A stretch of 64,000 bases of DNA from Zonotrichia leucophrys gambelii (GCF_028769735.1 NC_088179.1:9267950-9331949); one strand, 5' to 3'. Numbered from the stretch's first letter, positions 28,400 through 42,100 are shown. Program-made: numbers and translations. Notes: a model not told the origin generated them from the letters alone.

Positions 28400-28890
28400 G
28401 AAAGAAGGAAATATTAAGCATGCAGAAGCAGGCCATCCTCAAGTGCCAAAACACAAACCAGCAGGGAAGATGACCAGACTGTCTGAATAGAGTTTTTGCT
28501 GGGACTCAGGAAAAGAGAGAATTTCTGAAAGTTGTAAGAAGGGACAAGCAACTCAGGAGGACAAGGGAATCATGAGATTATGGAGGGAGAAAATTAGAAG
28601 GGCCAAATCCTGACTAGCACTTAATCTGTCTACTGTGATAAAAGACAATAAAAAATGTTTCTATGCAAAAGGAAATCTAAGAAGAATCTCCATCCTCTTT
28701 TTGGATGGCAGAGAGAACATAATGACAAAAGGTGGGGAAAAGGCTGAGGTACTTAATGCCTTCTTTGCCTTGGTGTTCAAAAGCAGGACCAGCTGTTCTC
28801 CAGGTACCACCCCTGAGCTGGAAGATGGACACAGGGAGCAGAATGAAGGCCCCATAATCCACAGGGTAATGGTCAGTGACCTGCTTTAAC
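28400..28890 (+). pseudogene. CR1 LINE ORF2 remnant (endonuclease-RT linker)
   Basis: Plus-strand translation in shifting frames gives CR1 ORF2-like text: KREFLKVVRRDKQLRRTRES, then IKDNKKCFYAKGNLRR, then GEKAEVLNAFFALVFKSR. In intact avian CR1 this is the stretch between the endonuclease and reverse transcriptase (the 'DNKKxFY... EKAEVLNAFFASVF' region). Stops and frameshifts interrupt it, and the reverse transcriptase catalytic part does not follow. It is a dead, internally deleted LINE copy, not a host gene. The 5' boundary is uncertain and may extend upstream to about 28020. Confidence 0.82.
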
Positions 28891-28914
28891 ACTCAGACAC
28901 ACACTGTAGGATAT

Positions 28915-29108
28915 AATCTGTTTATATTAGAAAAAATTTCTTCACAGAAAGAGTTGTCAAGCAACAGGCTGCTCTGGGAAGTGGAAGAGTCCATTCTACC
29001 ATCCTTGGAGATGTTTAAAAGACATGTAGATGTGGCATCTGGGGACATGTTTTTCAGTGCTGGGTTAAAGGCATTTTTCAGCCTAAGTGATTCTCATTCT
29101 ATAAAGGT
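28915..29108 (+). repeat. CR1 LINE 3' UTR, same orientation
   Basis: CR1 3'UTR signatures: 'aatttcttcacagaaagag', 'gttgtcaagcaacaggctg', 'ccttggagatgtttaaaag', 'acatgtagatgtggcatct', and a decayed tail 'gattctcattctataaagg'. It lies about 25 bp after the ORF2 remnant, so the reverse transcriptase region is missing: either one copy with an internal deletion or two adjacent insertions. Confidence 0.85.
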
Positions 29109-29845
29109 ATGACATTGTTCACAAAATGTTACAGCGAATGGAGAAATGTTGTAGAAAGTAAAGCAAGTTATATCTTAGAGAAAAAAAGTGTGTGAATAAC
29201 TTTAGAGATAGTAAAAGTCCGTGTTTGGCCTTTATGCGGAAATGAAAATAAGTAACTGTCTTTTGTAGCCATCTAAGTGGACTGAGAACAGTGGAATTTA
29301 ACCACTTTGAGGGGTTTATAAAGTAGCAATAAATAGGGTCCACAGTTGCCCCAGTAAATAACTCCTCACCCATTTTGCTGGAACCTCTGTGCTGGCACCT
29401 GAGATTTCTGCAGCAGGCATGGTCAGGGGTTTAACCCTGCAGTGGAAAATGCTCAGTCCTGCCACAGCACAGCCACAGTGAACAAAGCTGTTCATTTGTG
29501 TAAAGCAAGCAGGATTTGGAGTCACAGGTATCACTGCTGTGCAATGATGCTTCCCTGCCATCCCATCGTTCTCCACATCTTCACCTCGGGGTAACAAAGG
29601 ATTGCATTCCATCGATGAGCTCAGATATCCCTGTGGCATACAGGCTAGGTATGCACTGAGCATATCTGGCACAAAAGAAGAAAACGTTTCAAGCAGACTG
29701 TGAAAGTCCCTCTGCTGGAGAGCAGAACATCTTGCACCCAGAGTTTTAATGTACGTAAAATCCTCTCTGTATCACTGCCATGCCTCTCTGAAACAGTCTT
29801 CAGCACAGAAAAATCCCACTAATTTCCATTTTAAGAAAAAAAGAG

Positions 29846-29897
29846 CACCTTGGGATTTTTTTTTTTTGAGATATGAACACCTTGGGATTTTTTTTTT
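29846..29897. repeat. Short tandem duplication with T runs
   Basis: CACCTTGGGATTTTTTTT occurs twice, at about 29847 and 29878, with a 31-bp period; the units differ mainly in the length of the T run. The likely origin is replication slippage. Confidence 0.7.
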
Positions 29898-31419
29898 CTG
29901 CTAATGAACTTTGCAAGGTGAGATTTGTTTTCATTAATTTGGAGACAGTGATTGGAAAATCCCACCTACTAGGCTGCATAGCAGCACAGCAGCGCATGTT
30001 TTTAAGCTAGATGGTCTGAAGAAAACCACACTCTTTGAAAACAAAACTACTGATAGCTAGAGTTTCATATTTTAGCTTTCCTGCAAAGCAGGGCCTATTT
30101 TCAGATAGATTTTCACAAAAGTGTGTTCCTTATCTGCAAATGTGCAGCCTCTCTTCATGGTGCCTGTTAGTTTCTTGCTTTTCAGTGGCCAGACAGCACT
30201 GTCCTTTCCTGTTGCCACCTCAAGTTATGTTATCTTAATTCTGAGGGTTTGTATGCCTCTTAAAGTTTGGGGCATTTTTGTGGGGGACCAGGCAGTGATA
30301 TCTAGCTCCAATTTAAGCAAGGAAAGAAGATTTAAACTTTACAGAGATGATCAAAGTAAAATTCAGAAGCCATGCTGAGATTAGAAGGAAGAGGGAATGA
30401 AAATCCATCGACGGTTATGAATTAAGGAGTCTCAACATGCATGGAAGGAATGAAAAAAAAGGTAGAAAATATATCAGCATCAACACTGAAACTTTTTGTG
30501 TCTGATTTTAGAAAAATTGCAGCTCACTTCATCACTTGCCTGGTATCTGCCTGAGTTCTCTGCAAGCTGAGGCAGCATTTTACTTTCCCCACATGACCAC
30601 ATTGGTAAACACAACAGAAGGCACAAGATGGACAAACAACCATTACCCTCCAGAATTCAGGACAGCTCTCACTTATTTTATAATACAGCAAAGGGAAAGG
30701 GACTCCCAAGAGTGGACTTGACCATTGTCTTGCACCAAATGAAGTGAAGCCATCAATGAGAATGTGTCTTTAATAGACAAGAATTTTAGATACAAGTTGG
30801 CTCCTGAAATTCATATCTAGGTAGGAAAATAAAAAAGACTTGTAGAATAACCAAGTCCTGGGGGAGGCTCGTGCCTGGCGCTGGCAGGCTGAGGGAGCTG
30901 TGGTACAGACATGGAAATCCAAGGCTCACAGAGCCAGGGAGCAGAGACCAGGAGTGTTCCAGCACAGTTTTCCAACATAGCAATGTGAGTAGAGAAGTAA
31001 GAAGCAGATTTTCTACTTTGAATACGCAGGGTTTTTCCTTGTGTTCATGGGATTAGAAAAAGCTAAAAAATCCCAAACACCTATTCTAATGGTTCCACTT
31101 TAAAATAAAATCATAATCGAAGGGAAGTACCACAAAGAAGCTGAGACATATTTGAGCTGCTTTGCATATGCATGAGTAGAGCAATACCTTGCTGTTTAAG
31201 TGCAGTAAAAGCCCATTGTAAAAATACAAAAATCTTTAAGCTAATTATTTGGAATTGAATTTTGACAAGTGCTGAGTACTCTTCAGCAGCACAGCTACAT
31301 ATTTGTCTCATGCCTAAATTCCCTCTATACTGGGTCAGTTAAAAATCACAAGCCCAGCTTGTAATATCTCTAGCTTTAGTTGTGAATACAAAACATGTTA
31401 TAGTCTTTGTATGCCTCGT

Positions 31420-31500
31420 AAACATTGTGGTCACCCTGTAATTAGTGAATGCTGGGAATGCAAATTGTTACCATTATGGCTATAATTATTTTTGAAGGCA
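31420..31500. promoter_or_regulatory. Candidate enhancer: octamer plus SOX and TEAD-like words
   Basis: In unique-looking DNA, GGGAATG (TEAD-like) leads into a perfect octamer ATGCAAAT (31458-31465), overlapped by ATTGTT (SOX-type, 31464-31469). It is followed by CCATTATGG and TATAATTATT, and preceded by CTGTAATTAGTGAATG. This dense overlapping grammar resembles vertebrate conserved non-coding elements bound by POU/SOX/homeodomain factors. It is motif evidence only. Confidence 0.35.
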
Positions 31501-34500
31501 CCTAGACACAGTACTTCCCCAATGAATTGACATTATCATGCTTTAGTTGGCAAATGTGCATCTGAAAGTGAATACTCTGTGACCATAAACAAAGCATCTG
31601 TGCTCTTCTATTATTCTCAGCTTAAAGTTGCCATTTTTTCCCAGCAGTAGTGTACAAGAGTTCAAGGAGTCAGCAAACACCCTGCAGTTGTGGGGCACAG
31701 TAGCAGAGCTGGGTTCCTGATTCTGCAGTTGATGAATTCTGCTGTTGAGAAATGAGCACCTATAAATCAAGATCCACTGTTCCATATCTGATCACAGCTG
31801 TCTTTCTTTTACCTTCCACTATATGAAAGAAATACAGTCATTGCAGGTAGATGGAGAACTCTGTGGACTGAAGCAGTCCTTCATCCACTTTGATTACTAG
31901 GGAAATGTTAGGAAAAAATTAAATCGTGCTAACAAGGGAATTTGTGTGTGTTATACAGCACGGACCCATGTGAGCTCTCAGTACTGTCAATCTGTGCTAC
32001 ATGCACTCCTTGATGAGTCTCAACCTAGAGCTAGCATCAGACTCTAGTGATTCTGCTGTTTTGGCTCTTATCATGAGCAAGGATTTGCAAAGAAAAAATC
32101 AACTTCTGTCATGCTTGCCCTCTGGACCAAAGGGAAAAATTATCCCCATGAGCTGCTGGTTAAAGATCTCAGGGGACATGCACTCCCAGATTTCTATTCA
32201 AAGGGAATATCTAACTACTGTGCTAATTGCCACTCTTAGAATTTTCTCTGTCCCTCTTTTCTCCTCTAATTTTCAAAAGTTCTGAAAGTCTGTTGTGTAT
32301 TTTGGACATAGAATAGCAAAACATACTAAACAATTCATGGGATAGTGGCAACCCTTTTCCTCCCCCTCTATGTACATGCCAAGTGTTCCTCTTCATCCAG
32401 TGCAGTGCCTCTGAGATGTCTGTCTCTGTGCTCCTGGAGCCAAGGTTACGGTTGCTCCTTTTTGATACTTGATCTTTTTCTTCATCCAAAATATGCGTCC
32501 ACAGTGTGGGAACAGTCCCATGCTGCTTGCTCTGTAATCAGAACCCCATGGGGCTTTGGTCTGAACTTTCTATACACTATTTATTACTTTGGATGGTAGC
32601 TTCTATTTTTGCCTGAGAAGATATTCACTTAAAGGAACTTAATTACTCCTTATGTTTAGCCATCACATTTATTAAGGCTTGGGACTGTCACTGGATACAG
32701 AACCTGTTTAATGTTGGCAACTAGGATCCACCACAATATTGACTGTGGTGGTGTCCAAGAGTCACAGTTATTGGTTGGTAGACAGTATGCATGGAACAAA
32801 GGCTGTCCTGCCCCAAGAATTCATAAATTCAGTGTAATAGGTGAGAAAGCAAGAGGTTGCAGATGGAAGTAGATTAGTAAGGGTATGACTCTCAGTTAAG
32901 GAATTGCTAAAGGTTTGGTTTTTGTGAAATTAGAAAGTGCAAAAAAACTATTTGGGGTGCAATCTGCTGTATCTGTGACAGTGACTTTACATTGTTTATG
33001 TGTCCATGATACAATTAAATGCATTTGAATGTCTAAAAGTGGAAAACCAGGTATATTTTACTCAGAACACTTTAAAAATTATGTCTCTCTCTCAAATGGC
33101 CCTGTCATGGAGAAATATTTAGTGTCTGTGAAGGAAAGAAAAAGGAACGTAGGTGTACACCAAATCTTGTGGATGCTGGTTTTGCAAATGGCAGGGAGAA
33201 AGGAAATCCTCTGGGTGCTACCTGGGAGGATGGACAGGCATGGAAGAACCCACAATGGGGTACAGAGAGAAGCCTGTGGCACAGACACTCCACTGATGGG
33301 ACAGAGGCCAATTTTACCTTGAGATGATATCTGGATTTGACCAGTGTGTGTGTCCTGGGAGTATTTAGAAGCCTGAATCCAGGGCCATAGGATTTTACTT
33401 TCTTGTTCAGACAGAATGTTGATGAGAGTCAGGGATCTGTCGCCCTGACTGCTGCCACCTTGAAGGAAGTGCCAGGGCATGAGGCATGAACTGTGTCTGG
33501 CAGTGTCACACAATGTCACACAGCCCTCTGGGGACTTTGCACTGTAAGAATCTGTCGGATTCTGGATTTATGCGATTTGTGCCTTTCTAAAGTGTAGCAG
33601 AACCCTATGCCCACAAGAGGGAGTGCTTGGATTACTTTCCACAGTTCCGGGTTTTTCCTGCTAAAACAAATCTGGTGCACACATGAAAGCAAAATTCTGC
33701 TGTCAACATTTTGGATGAGAGCAACAACAAGAATGTTAATGCTTTGGGAAGGCTCCACATTGCATTGTGTTGAGTTTCAGCTTGAATCTGGCCTTACCTA
33801 ATCAGTGCATGGGTCCAGAGCAGTGCAAATGGTTTCTAAATATGCAAATTGCAAATAGGGAAGGCTTATTTAAAAAGAAAAATAAAATTTCTGAAAAAGG
33901 AAAATAAAATGCAAACTTTGAAGTAGATGGAATTGTCACATCCATTATCCCTCACCTCCAAGGCATACCTGACTGATTGGCATGAGAAGCAAATGTCTCC
34001 AAGCTGTCCTTTGCTGGCAGACTAGCCTGCTACTGCTGTCCCAACATCTTTTCTTCCTCACTCAGCTGGGTTGTTCATGCAGCAGGAGCAGGCCAGTGCA
34101 TGGCTTTGCCAGGACTCTGGTTTAAGTGTGGCCCACACTGCTGGAGCAGCCTTTGTCCCACGGCCGAGGGGACAGCAGGCACAGGTGGCTCTGAGCACGC
34201 CCTGCTGTCACCGTAGGTGCTAAAGCCCAACATGACTTTGGTGACTCTCCCTCTCCATAAGGGTCATAGCACGGGGTTTAGGCATAAAATAAGTGTGTCA
34301 GGGGAGGAAGTAATGGGTGAAAGCAGGTCAGCTGTAGAAAAGGTAACCCCACAGCAAGAGGGTATCAGGTGTGGGAACAGAGTCACTGGTGTGAGCACCA
34401 CACCTCTAGTCTGTCATCCTGCCTTGCTGTCAAGTGCCTGCATGGCTGCCACTATTCCAGGTGGGATGGAAGAGAGAAGAAAGAGTATTCCATTCCTTTA

Positions 34501-35143
34501 CCCTGATATCTTATTCCTGCACGAACTTGGTAATCTTGTCAGCAGAAAACAGAAAGAGGTGAGCTAAGTGACAGAAATTGTTGAAACCTTTCAAATGCAA
34601 TGATATTCTGACAAAGAATGAAATAACATGGCATTTATGAGGTTTTCATGCTCATGCTCAACACTTTTTTACTCTCCTTACCTAGTTGCTTCTCAGATTG
34701 GGAGTTACAGTTTCTTGAACAGGCACAGGACAGACATGAGATCTCACCTGTGTGGTCAGAGGTTTCAGGGGGTTGCTATGTTGTGCCTGGCTTTGGCAGA
34801 GTTGAGATGGTTTCAACACTTTGAAAAACAGTCAGCTCAACAGAGAGATTTATGGGGACAGATGTTGCAGCCAATGCAGCACAATGCAGGTGGTTGTTCC
34901 CTGGAATTTGAGGGACCATCCAGAGCCCCTGGAAGTTGATGCCAAGTGTGTCTCTGGAGTCTGAGTGTTTGAATGTGGGGGCAACAGCCAAGCATGGCCT
35001 CTGCACCCTTTTGAGAGTCAGATTTGGGCATGGATGTACAGAGGGGGATCCACAGGAACTAGTAACTAATATTTCCAGTAAGACACTCATGCAGGTCAGT
35101 GACGGGGAGAGATACAGCCTTGAAAGTCTCATGCCACCTTGAT

Positions 35144-35175
35144 CAAGCTGCAGAATCACTGATTCTTGCAGCTTG
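35144..35175. other. Near-perfect 32-nt palindrome
   Basis: CAAGCTGCA (35144-35152) pairs with TGCAGCTTG (35167-35175), and GAATCA with TGATTC inside, leaving one bulged T. A related GAATCAGTGA follows at about 35178. It is seen directly; the function is unknown. Confidence 0.65.
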
Positions 35176-36049
35176 CTGAATCAGTGAGACCACTGTGTGT
35201 ACTGCCTAACACAGAAACTGAAAATTATCTGGAAGTTCTTAATCTCATTTTTAGCTGCTCTTACAGCACTGTACATGGTTCTACTAAAAATAGGTAATAG
35301 CCAATGCTAAACAAATATATAATGTTGTTTGTGTGAAATAATTTCAGTCCAAACATCAGTAAGTTGCCTATAAAATAATTTAATTTGGTAGCATTGGTAG
35401 CATTCCTTCCTCTTCAGGGAATCTCTCTTTAAGGCATATGTAATAAATTTACTTGTTCTCTTCTAAAACTTGTAAATTCACTTCAAAACTTGTTCTGAGA
35501 CTTTTGTATGCAAACAATTAGTTTTGCCACAGTTCCAGAACAATAGCACTTGCTAAGTTTATTTCAAATGGTCTTGCAACCACTCTTGAAGACATTGTGC
35601 CTTGGTTAAAATTTTATTTAAAAAAACCCAGAAGCATGCAATTTCCTTTTTCCCCACCCCCTTTTCTGTGTGTATTTATGTTTAACTCAGGGCAAGAATT
35701 TTGTAATATTCTTAAAGGAAAAGATAGAAATAAAAAATGGCATGAATTCATGAAAGCATGGGTTTATATATAGGCATTCTCTGTAAATGAACCAAACATC
35801 CTGTATCCTAGGTAGAACAACCTTATTTGTCTGCTCATACGCATTTCAGTTTCCTCCACACACTCCCACTTGTCCTCCTTTCTGAGCTGAGTGTATTGTA
35901 CCATGTTTCTGATGGAACTGTGTGTGCCTGATGCATAGAACACCCCACAGCAGCCAGGCTGTCCCCACGTCTGCATTGAGTCACAACCATCCAGGCTTTG
36001 TTCCCATGGCTGTCACCACCCCACCAGCCTCTCTCGGTGTTTGTGTAGC

Positions 36050-36180
36050 CTTATACAGTATATTGCACTGACTGTACCTGTATAGTATCTTGTCTGTATA
36101 CTGTATGCACATAAATATGTATATTCACTCATGTATGTATGTATAGGACCTTTCTCTATCTCTGTATATGTACGTGTGTT
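36050..36180. repeat. Imperfect TG/TA (GTAT) repeat stretch
   Basis: Interrupted GTAT/TGTATA units, e.g. 'catgtatgtatgtatagg' at about 36129, plus many CTGTATA words. It is low-complexity sequence of slippage type. Confidence 0.6.
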
Positions 36181-39100
36181 TGTTCATAGTCTTTCACTAG
36201 AAATGTGTGGCTATTCATATACATTATGTGTATGTCAATTAAAAAGAAAGTATGAATGCCAGCACCCACTTTTGATAACCTACTTTTATTCTCATTTTGT
36301 CTTGTTAAAACAATGAAAATAAAAACATCATGTATTTTAAATGAGGACTTTAAAAGATTATTCTTTTTACTAATTTTTAAGGTTTCCAGTATTTCAGATC
36401 CAAAATGGGAAATATATTGGTGTTTCTCCTGACAGTTTTCTGTAGGTGAATAATATTTGGAAACAGTTCAGTCTGTGTAGTTTTTGCTGTCTGTATCTTA
36501 TGCAGATGAAGTACTCCAAGGTTTAGAAATGCCCTAAATCAGCTGGACTCTTGTGCTGCAGATCCCAGCTCTATTCACATGAGGGAAATGCTTCAGTGTA
36601 GGAGTGACTCACATGCATAACACCTTACATGAATAGATACTGGATATAGAAGGGCCTTAGGCTGAAAAGTTTCTCCAGTTCAGGTGAGCATTAGGAATGG
36701 ATAAAAATACCCAACCTTGTAAGTGGATTTTATGGGAGCATTGCAGACTATTTGTCAGACCTCTTACCCTTTGCAGTTCACAGTAACATATAATTGCCAA
36801 TTGATTAGGCATTTATTAAAGCAGCAAACTATCATTTATTAGCCCTTCGTCAAATAAATCACTACATAACTGTATGTAGGCTCAGTTATCTCACCTTGAG
36901 GCAGCAAAGCACTGGCTTATCTTAAACAGCAAAATATTTCTGTTAGTCAGGAGGATGACTGATATACTTTTTCCAGTTGAGCATGTGTTTAGGTTATCCA
37001 TTGAATTGAAGCTTAAATAAGCAGATAATCATCTGTGTTTCTCTATGAGACCTATGAGTGATAAATTTTCTCCCTTTACAGTTAGTTTTATCATTGTACT
37101 AACTTGTCCAGCTGGACCAGTCCCTGTGTGCAATAAGTTGCTGCAGCAGCCTGGCAGCAGCTACTCAGAATAATCTCAGAAAATGGATCTTTATGCAGGA
37201 AATACTGAGAACCTTGTAGGATGATGGATACACTGTAAGGAAAACCCTTCACCCCCACGAAAATTGTATAATAGGAAATCCTTTTCATTTTTAATTCAAA
37301 GTTAGAGGGTTAAATTCTGACATCACACACATCAACAGAAATTCCTGTTTTACTCCTAAGCGGTAACTGGAATGTCCAAGGAATGCTTTTCCTCAACAAA
37401 ACAAAGGCTGGAGAAAGGACATATTCCACTAATTGAGACAGGAGTTTATGGGCCAGTGGCCTGATCTTAAGCCTTTACAAGTCAGTGGCAGTTATTGGAC
37501 TCTTGGATTCGCTTGGCCTTCTCTTTTTTTACAGTCTGGGAAAGCACATTTGCTCTCTGGTGTTTCTGATCACAGCTGTATAATTCACAATAGGAAAAAA
37601 TAAAAATGAGAAAAGACAATGGCAATATGCACTTTTAAAATTAGCATTGGTCAGATCATGGTTGTTGGCACCAAACTTTAAAACGCAATCAGAGAAAAGC
37701 ACTTTTTTTTACTGTTTGAGTTTGCTTATGCTACAGGTGATAGGTACCTATAGGTTAACAAGAAGCTCAATGTTTTCTTTGTCCTGCACTGTCATTAGCC
37801 ATTCCTTTTAAGCTGGATATTTAAATTTTCTTCCTGCTCTGGAGACCTGAATTTGAGCACAGCCATGCTGCTGGCACAGGCTAGGCTGAGTTTGCCAGGT
37901 CACTCCATGGTTGAGGAGCTGCTGCTCTGGTTTATTGTGTTAGTGCTGATTCACACACTCTGTCAGCCAGCACCATCCCTTCAGAGATTCATTCCTTTTA
38001 AACAGAAAACAGAAGCAAGGTTCAGGGAATCTCTGAACCCAATGAATCCCATTTTTGAAAGCACACAGATACCAGGCTGAGTCTCTTGCTGTATCTCAGC
38101 CATTCTGTGTGCCAGGAAATCCTGTCTACATTAGATTTGGCTACTGTATAGTTCAGCCATTCCTGATATAAATCAAACTGCATGATGTTGCTGCAAGGTA
38201 ACATCAGATGGGGTATCTCATACTGAGGCAGGCTCTTACATCTTTGTGTTCTTCAGCAACTCTCAGTATGGTTTATAACTTTAGCAACTGTTGTTTAACT
38301 GCACTTCAAATTTGAGTTAGAAATAAATGATTAATGAATATATCTGTCTTTTAATAATGTTTTTACACATTTTAAAAGGAACTTGTGACCACCTACAAGA
38401 GTATGATCATCTCTGAACATTTGGTGTTGGTTTTTAGTCATGATTTCCTGTACATTTTTCCCTCCATACAATCAGTACAATATTTGAGAAATGGCATTTA
38501 ATCTAAGAAAATGATCCTTGACTCAGCTTCGCTATCAAAAATTGAGAAATGTAAGAGCATACTTCAAAATTTCTTGTAAGTAAAGCAACTTTAAAGTAAA
38601 GCAGCTTTCAGTACTGAGACATTTTCCTGGCATGCATTATTTTGCTAATTTTATATTTCTTTAATTTTAAATTTCTTTTTTGGCCATTTCCTGAAAGTGC
38701 TAGAGAAATATAAGAAATTAGGATCTTTGCTGGTAAATTGGTGTGGTGAAGTTCTTCATCTGTTGCAGCAACAAAAGTTAGCTAAATCTTGAGTTCAAGT
38801 ACTGACTTCAGTAAAAATAGTGCTGAAGGTCATGTGCTTTTTTATAGTTTGGAAACAATGAGGTCCAATAAAATAGGGAAACTAATGGAATTTTTGACAT
38901 TTGTCACATTTTTACATGTCACATTTTTTATAACTTTAGGACAGGTTTCAACGTCCTCTTTCTTGCAGTTCCTAGGTCTTCCAAAGTTATGGTCTTGTTT
39001 CCATTCACTTTCATTCTTCCTTTCTCATTTTTTGGGCCCTTCTTGGTCCAAGCAGTATGCAGAGCATGCATCCTGCTGCCTTCAGCTCCTTGTGCATGAG

Positions 39101-42100
39101 AGCTTTTGCAGTCCACAGGGATTCTGTGGATGCAGAGGAGGACAGGACCTCGCCTGCAGCAGCTCTCAGTGCTCCACACCACCTCTCAGTGCAGTGGGGG
39201 GCTGTTCATCTCTGCGTGGGATTTAGAATCTGTCAGCTTTTCAGAGCTGCCATGACTGAGAGTAAGAAACTCTGACTGCAGCTGGGTTGTGCTGTGGGCA
39301 TGGCCACCCAGCCATGGGCAGGGCCAGCTGCAGAGGCCACTGGGGTCACAGCTCAAACCAGCCTGCTGTGTGAAGTCTGGTTCCGGAGCTGTTGTGGCAC
39401 ACATGCCCCAGAGCAGCACCTTCCAGCAAGGGGAAATGCTGGAGAGAATGGGTTAGTGACCCCCAATGAAATGTGGGACATGAGAGTGTCACCCTGCAGC
39501 TGCTGCACTGCAAAATGCAGTACACAGGAGATCTCTGTATCACTGAACTCTAGCAAAGTGTCCTTTGTCCCTCCTGTGACTGACCTAATACCATATTGTA
39601 TTTTCCTTTCTATTTTACAGTGATTGACAGGAAGTATAATGGTGGGTTGCTTGAGTTCTGCATTTATTCCTTAGCAAAGGCATAGATGAAGTTTTGATTT
39701 TAATGAGTGATCTCAAAAGGAATGCACTTTGTGATGATCCACTGAGATGCATGAAATTATTTTCCACAGTATTCCCAATATCATTAATTTACAGGCTCTT
39801 CTTTTGAAAGCATTTATAGACTGTGATCAAGTGGTACATTTTGGGCAGTTGTTTGGTGTTAAAAATATAGCTTAGATGAAAAGATTATTTTTCAAAATGA
39901 GATAATAATGCAGGGTCAGAAAGATTTGAAGCTAGACTGACTGTCAGTATGAAAATGGAAAGCAGAACAGTGAATTTGTCACCTAAAATTTGCTTTACTA
40001 GTAGCCTCAGCAATAATCTAAAGGCTACTGGAAAATTTGAGGGATAGGAGTATGTGCAGGGCTGGTTCTGAGTAAAGTAACTGTGACATTTAGTAATTGA
40101 AAGCAATGAATCATGAAACTGGAGGTCTGGAACCAGAGGTGCTGAAGATTTACTAATAGTTTGGTAATTTAATTTTAGGATCAGTATTAATTGCTCATAA
40201 TCTTGAATCTTTGGGAGTTCCTGGAATTCCAAATAATCTTGTCAGTCATTTTGAAGTGGTGGATTAGTCAGGCCATAGAGCGCAACACAATGTAGTCAAG
40301 TCTTTTTAGTGATTTGTAAGTTTGAAAAAGGTGCCCAGAGTTTTTTTTACAGTACTGCATCATGTAATTACATTGAGTGATAGTGCAGTTCTTCCAGGGA
40401 CTCTAGTTTTACAGTTTTTGCAGGGACTCATTTTCATTTTTTTCCTGTAGTAGTATCATTTGAAATAAATCATATTTCCAGGAGTTTAGAAATTCAGAAT
40501 AATGTAAATCAAAACTTAAACACAGCAATACAAATGTTATAAGAGCCCTAAAATGTGTTGCTTATGCTGTTTCATAGGTTGAAATAGCAGGTGCCAGTGA
40601 ATGCTTTTAATGTTAAATATATACAGGGTAAGATTACAAAGTGTTCACTCCTACACATTTGGTTGAAATAAAAAATTAGTGTGATGGGGAAATTCTTTCC
40701 CATGTTCTTAGAGGGAAAATAGAGATTGGTCTTGTGTCCCTTGAAAAGAAGAATTTGTAAAAGGTCAGAAAGGTCAGATTGTGTAGTGCTTAACACCTTG
40801 TGTGCGCACTTGTGCTTGTGATGCAACTGCATAAATGCACAGGGTCCTTCTAATGTGGCTGCTGGCATCAGAGGAAAGCTTCTAGAAAGCACTTGAGGCA
40901 CTCCTCGGGAGGAGTTTGCAGTTCTGGTGCCCACTGTTCCCAGGGAGCCTCCCCAGGCACTCCAAGCTGCATGGAGAGTGTCTGCTTTCACAGCCCACCT
41001 TGCACATCCTGCGTGCTCCTGAACAGACTGTACTTTTAATCACCTTTGTACTAATAATCAACTGTTGTTTTGAATTTGACAGCAACAGGAGAATGAGTTA
41101 GCAGGACAGAGCTGTATGAACAAGTAACTATCCTGGGCCAAATTATGCTGTCTTTCATGGCAATATTCCTCCAGAATGCCTCTCTCAGAGAGAGGGGAGT
41201 GACTGCAAATTTAGCCTGTAGTTCCATGCTGACTTATGGACTTTTGCAGGCATTGGAAGTAACATTCAACAGTAATGCAATGGTTATTAGCTCACAGTTA
41301 GCAAAGGAAATCTTGCCCTACATAATTTTCCTAGTGCTCTTCTTAAGTATTTTAAAATCGTTTTTATTGAGGTTATTTTTACTGTTTGTTTAAGCAACCT
41401 ATAGTCAAATTCTTGGACCCATGAGGTCAGACAGTAAATTCCTGTTGTCTTCAAATGGGTGAGGATCTCTCTGCTCAGATTTTCTGAAACCTGATTCTGG
41501 CTGAACTCCTTCCTGCCTTGGACAACTCCCCTTTTGTGAACATGTGCTAAGAGGAGCTGCACGTCAAGCCGAGTATCAGATAGCGAAGTCACTGTGGCTG
41601 CTTAACATAGCCCTCCAGCGCTTGCCCCGGGGCACAGGACTGCCTTCTAGGAGTGGGATTTCACACCTTCCCAGAGGAATTGCCTTCCCAGCCAGAGGGC
41701 TGGGAGCCATCTGCACCAGAGCAAGTGCCGTCAAGAGTTCAGTGGGAAACAGAGTTTGGAAACTCCTGTCTGAGAACAGGCATGAGGGAGGGAGTACCTT
41801 TTCCTCCCAGAGGATGGTAAGTGGCTTTCAGAAAGCCTTTCTTCTTCACTTTCTGCAGCCTGCCAGAACAAACCAGCATGCTTGGCTCTGCTGAATGATG
41901 TGTAGCACTGCACACAGATTGCACTGTTAGAGACCACTTTTTTTACAGATCTAAGAGACTCCTCCTGCTGCTTTTTTTTATCTCATTGTATTTTGTGTTA
42001 GCTTAAGATCACTTTGCTATAGCCTCACTTCAGATATTTGGCTTTTATTTTATCTATTTTATGCAGTTCTAACAAAGAAAAGGATATTTTTATACAACTG

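Noticed and set aside
32729..32752. CCACCACA...TGTGGTGG 8-bp hairpin
   Set aside because: An 8-bp stem with an 8-nt loop is expected by chance several times in a window of this size.
33079..33519. 146-codon minus-strand open frame
   Set aside because: No motif, no splice sites, and other overlapping frames are open in the same stretch.
38789..39226. 145-codon plus-strand open frame partly in a GC-rich patch
   Set aside because: No recognisable protein similarity, and the residue composition looks non-coding.
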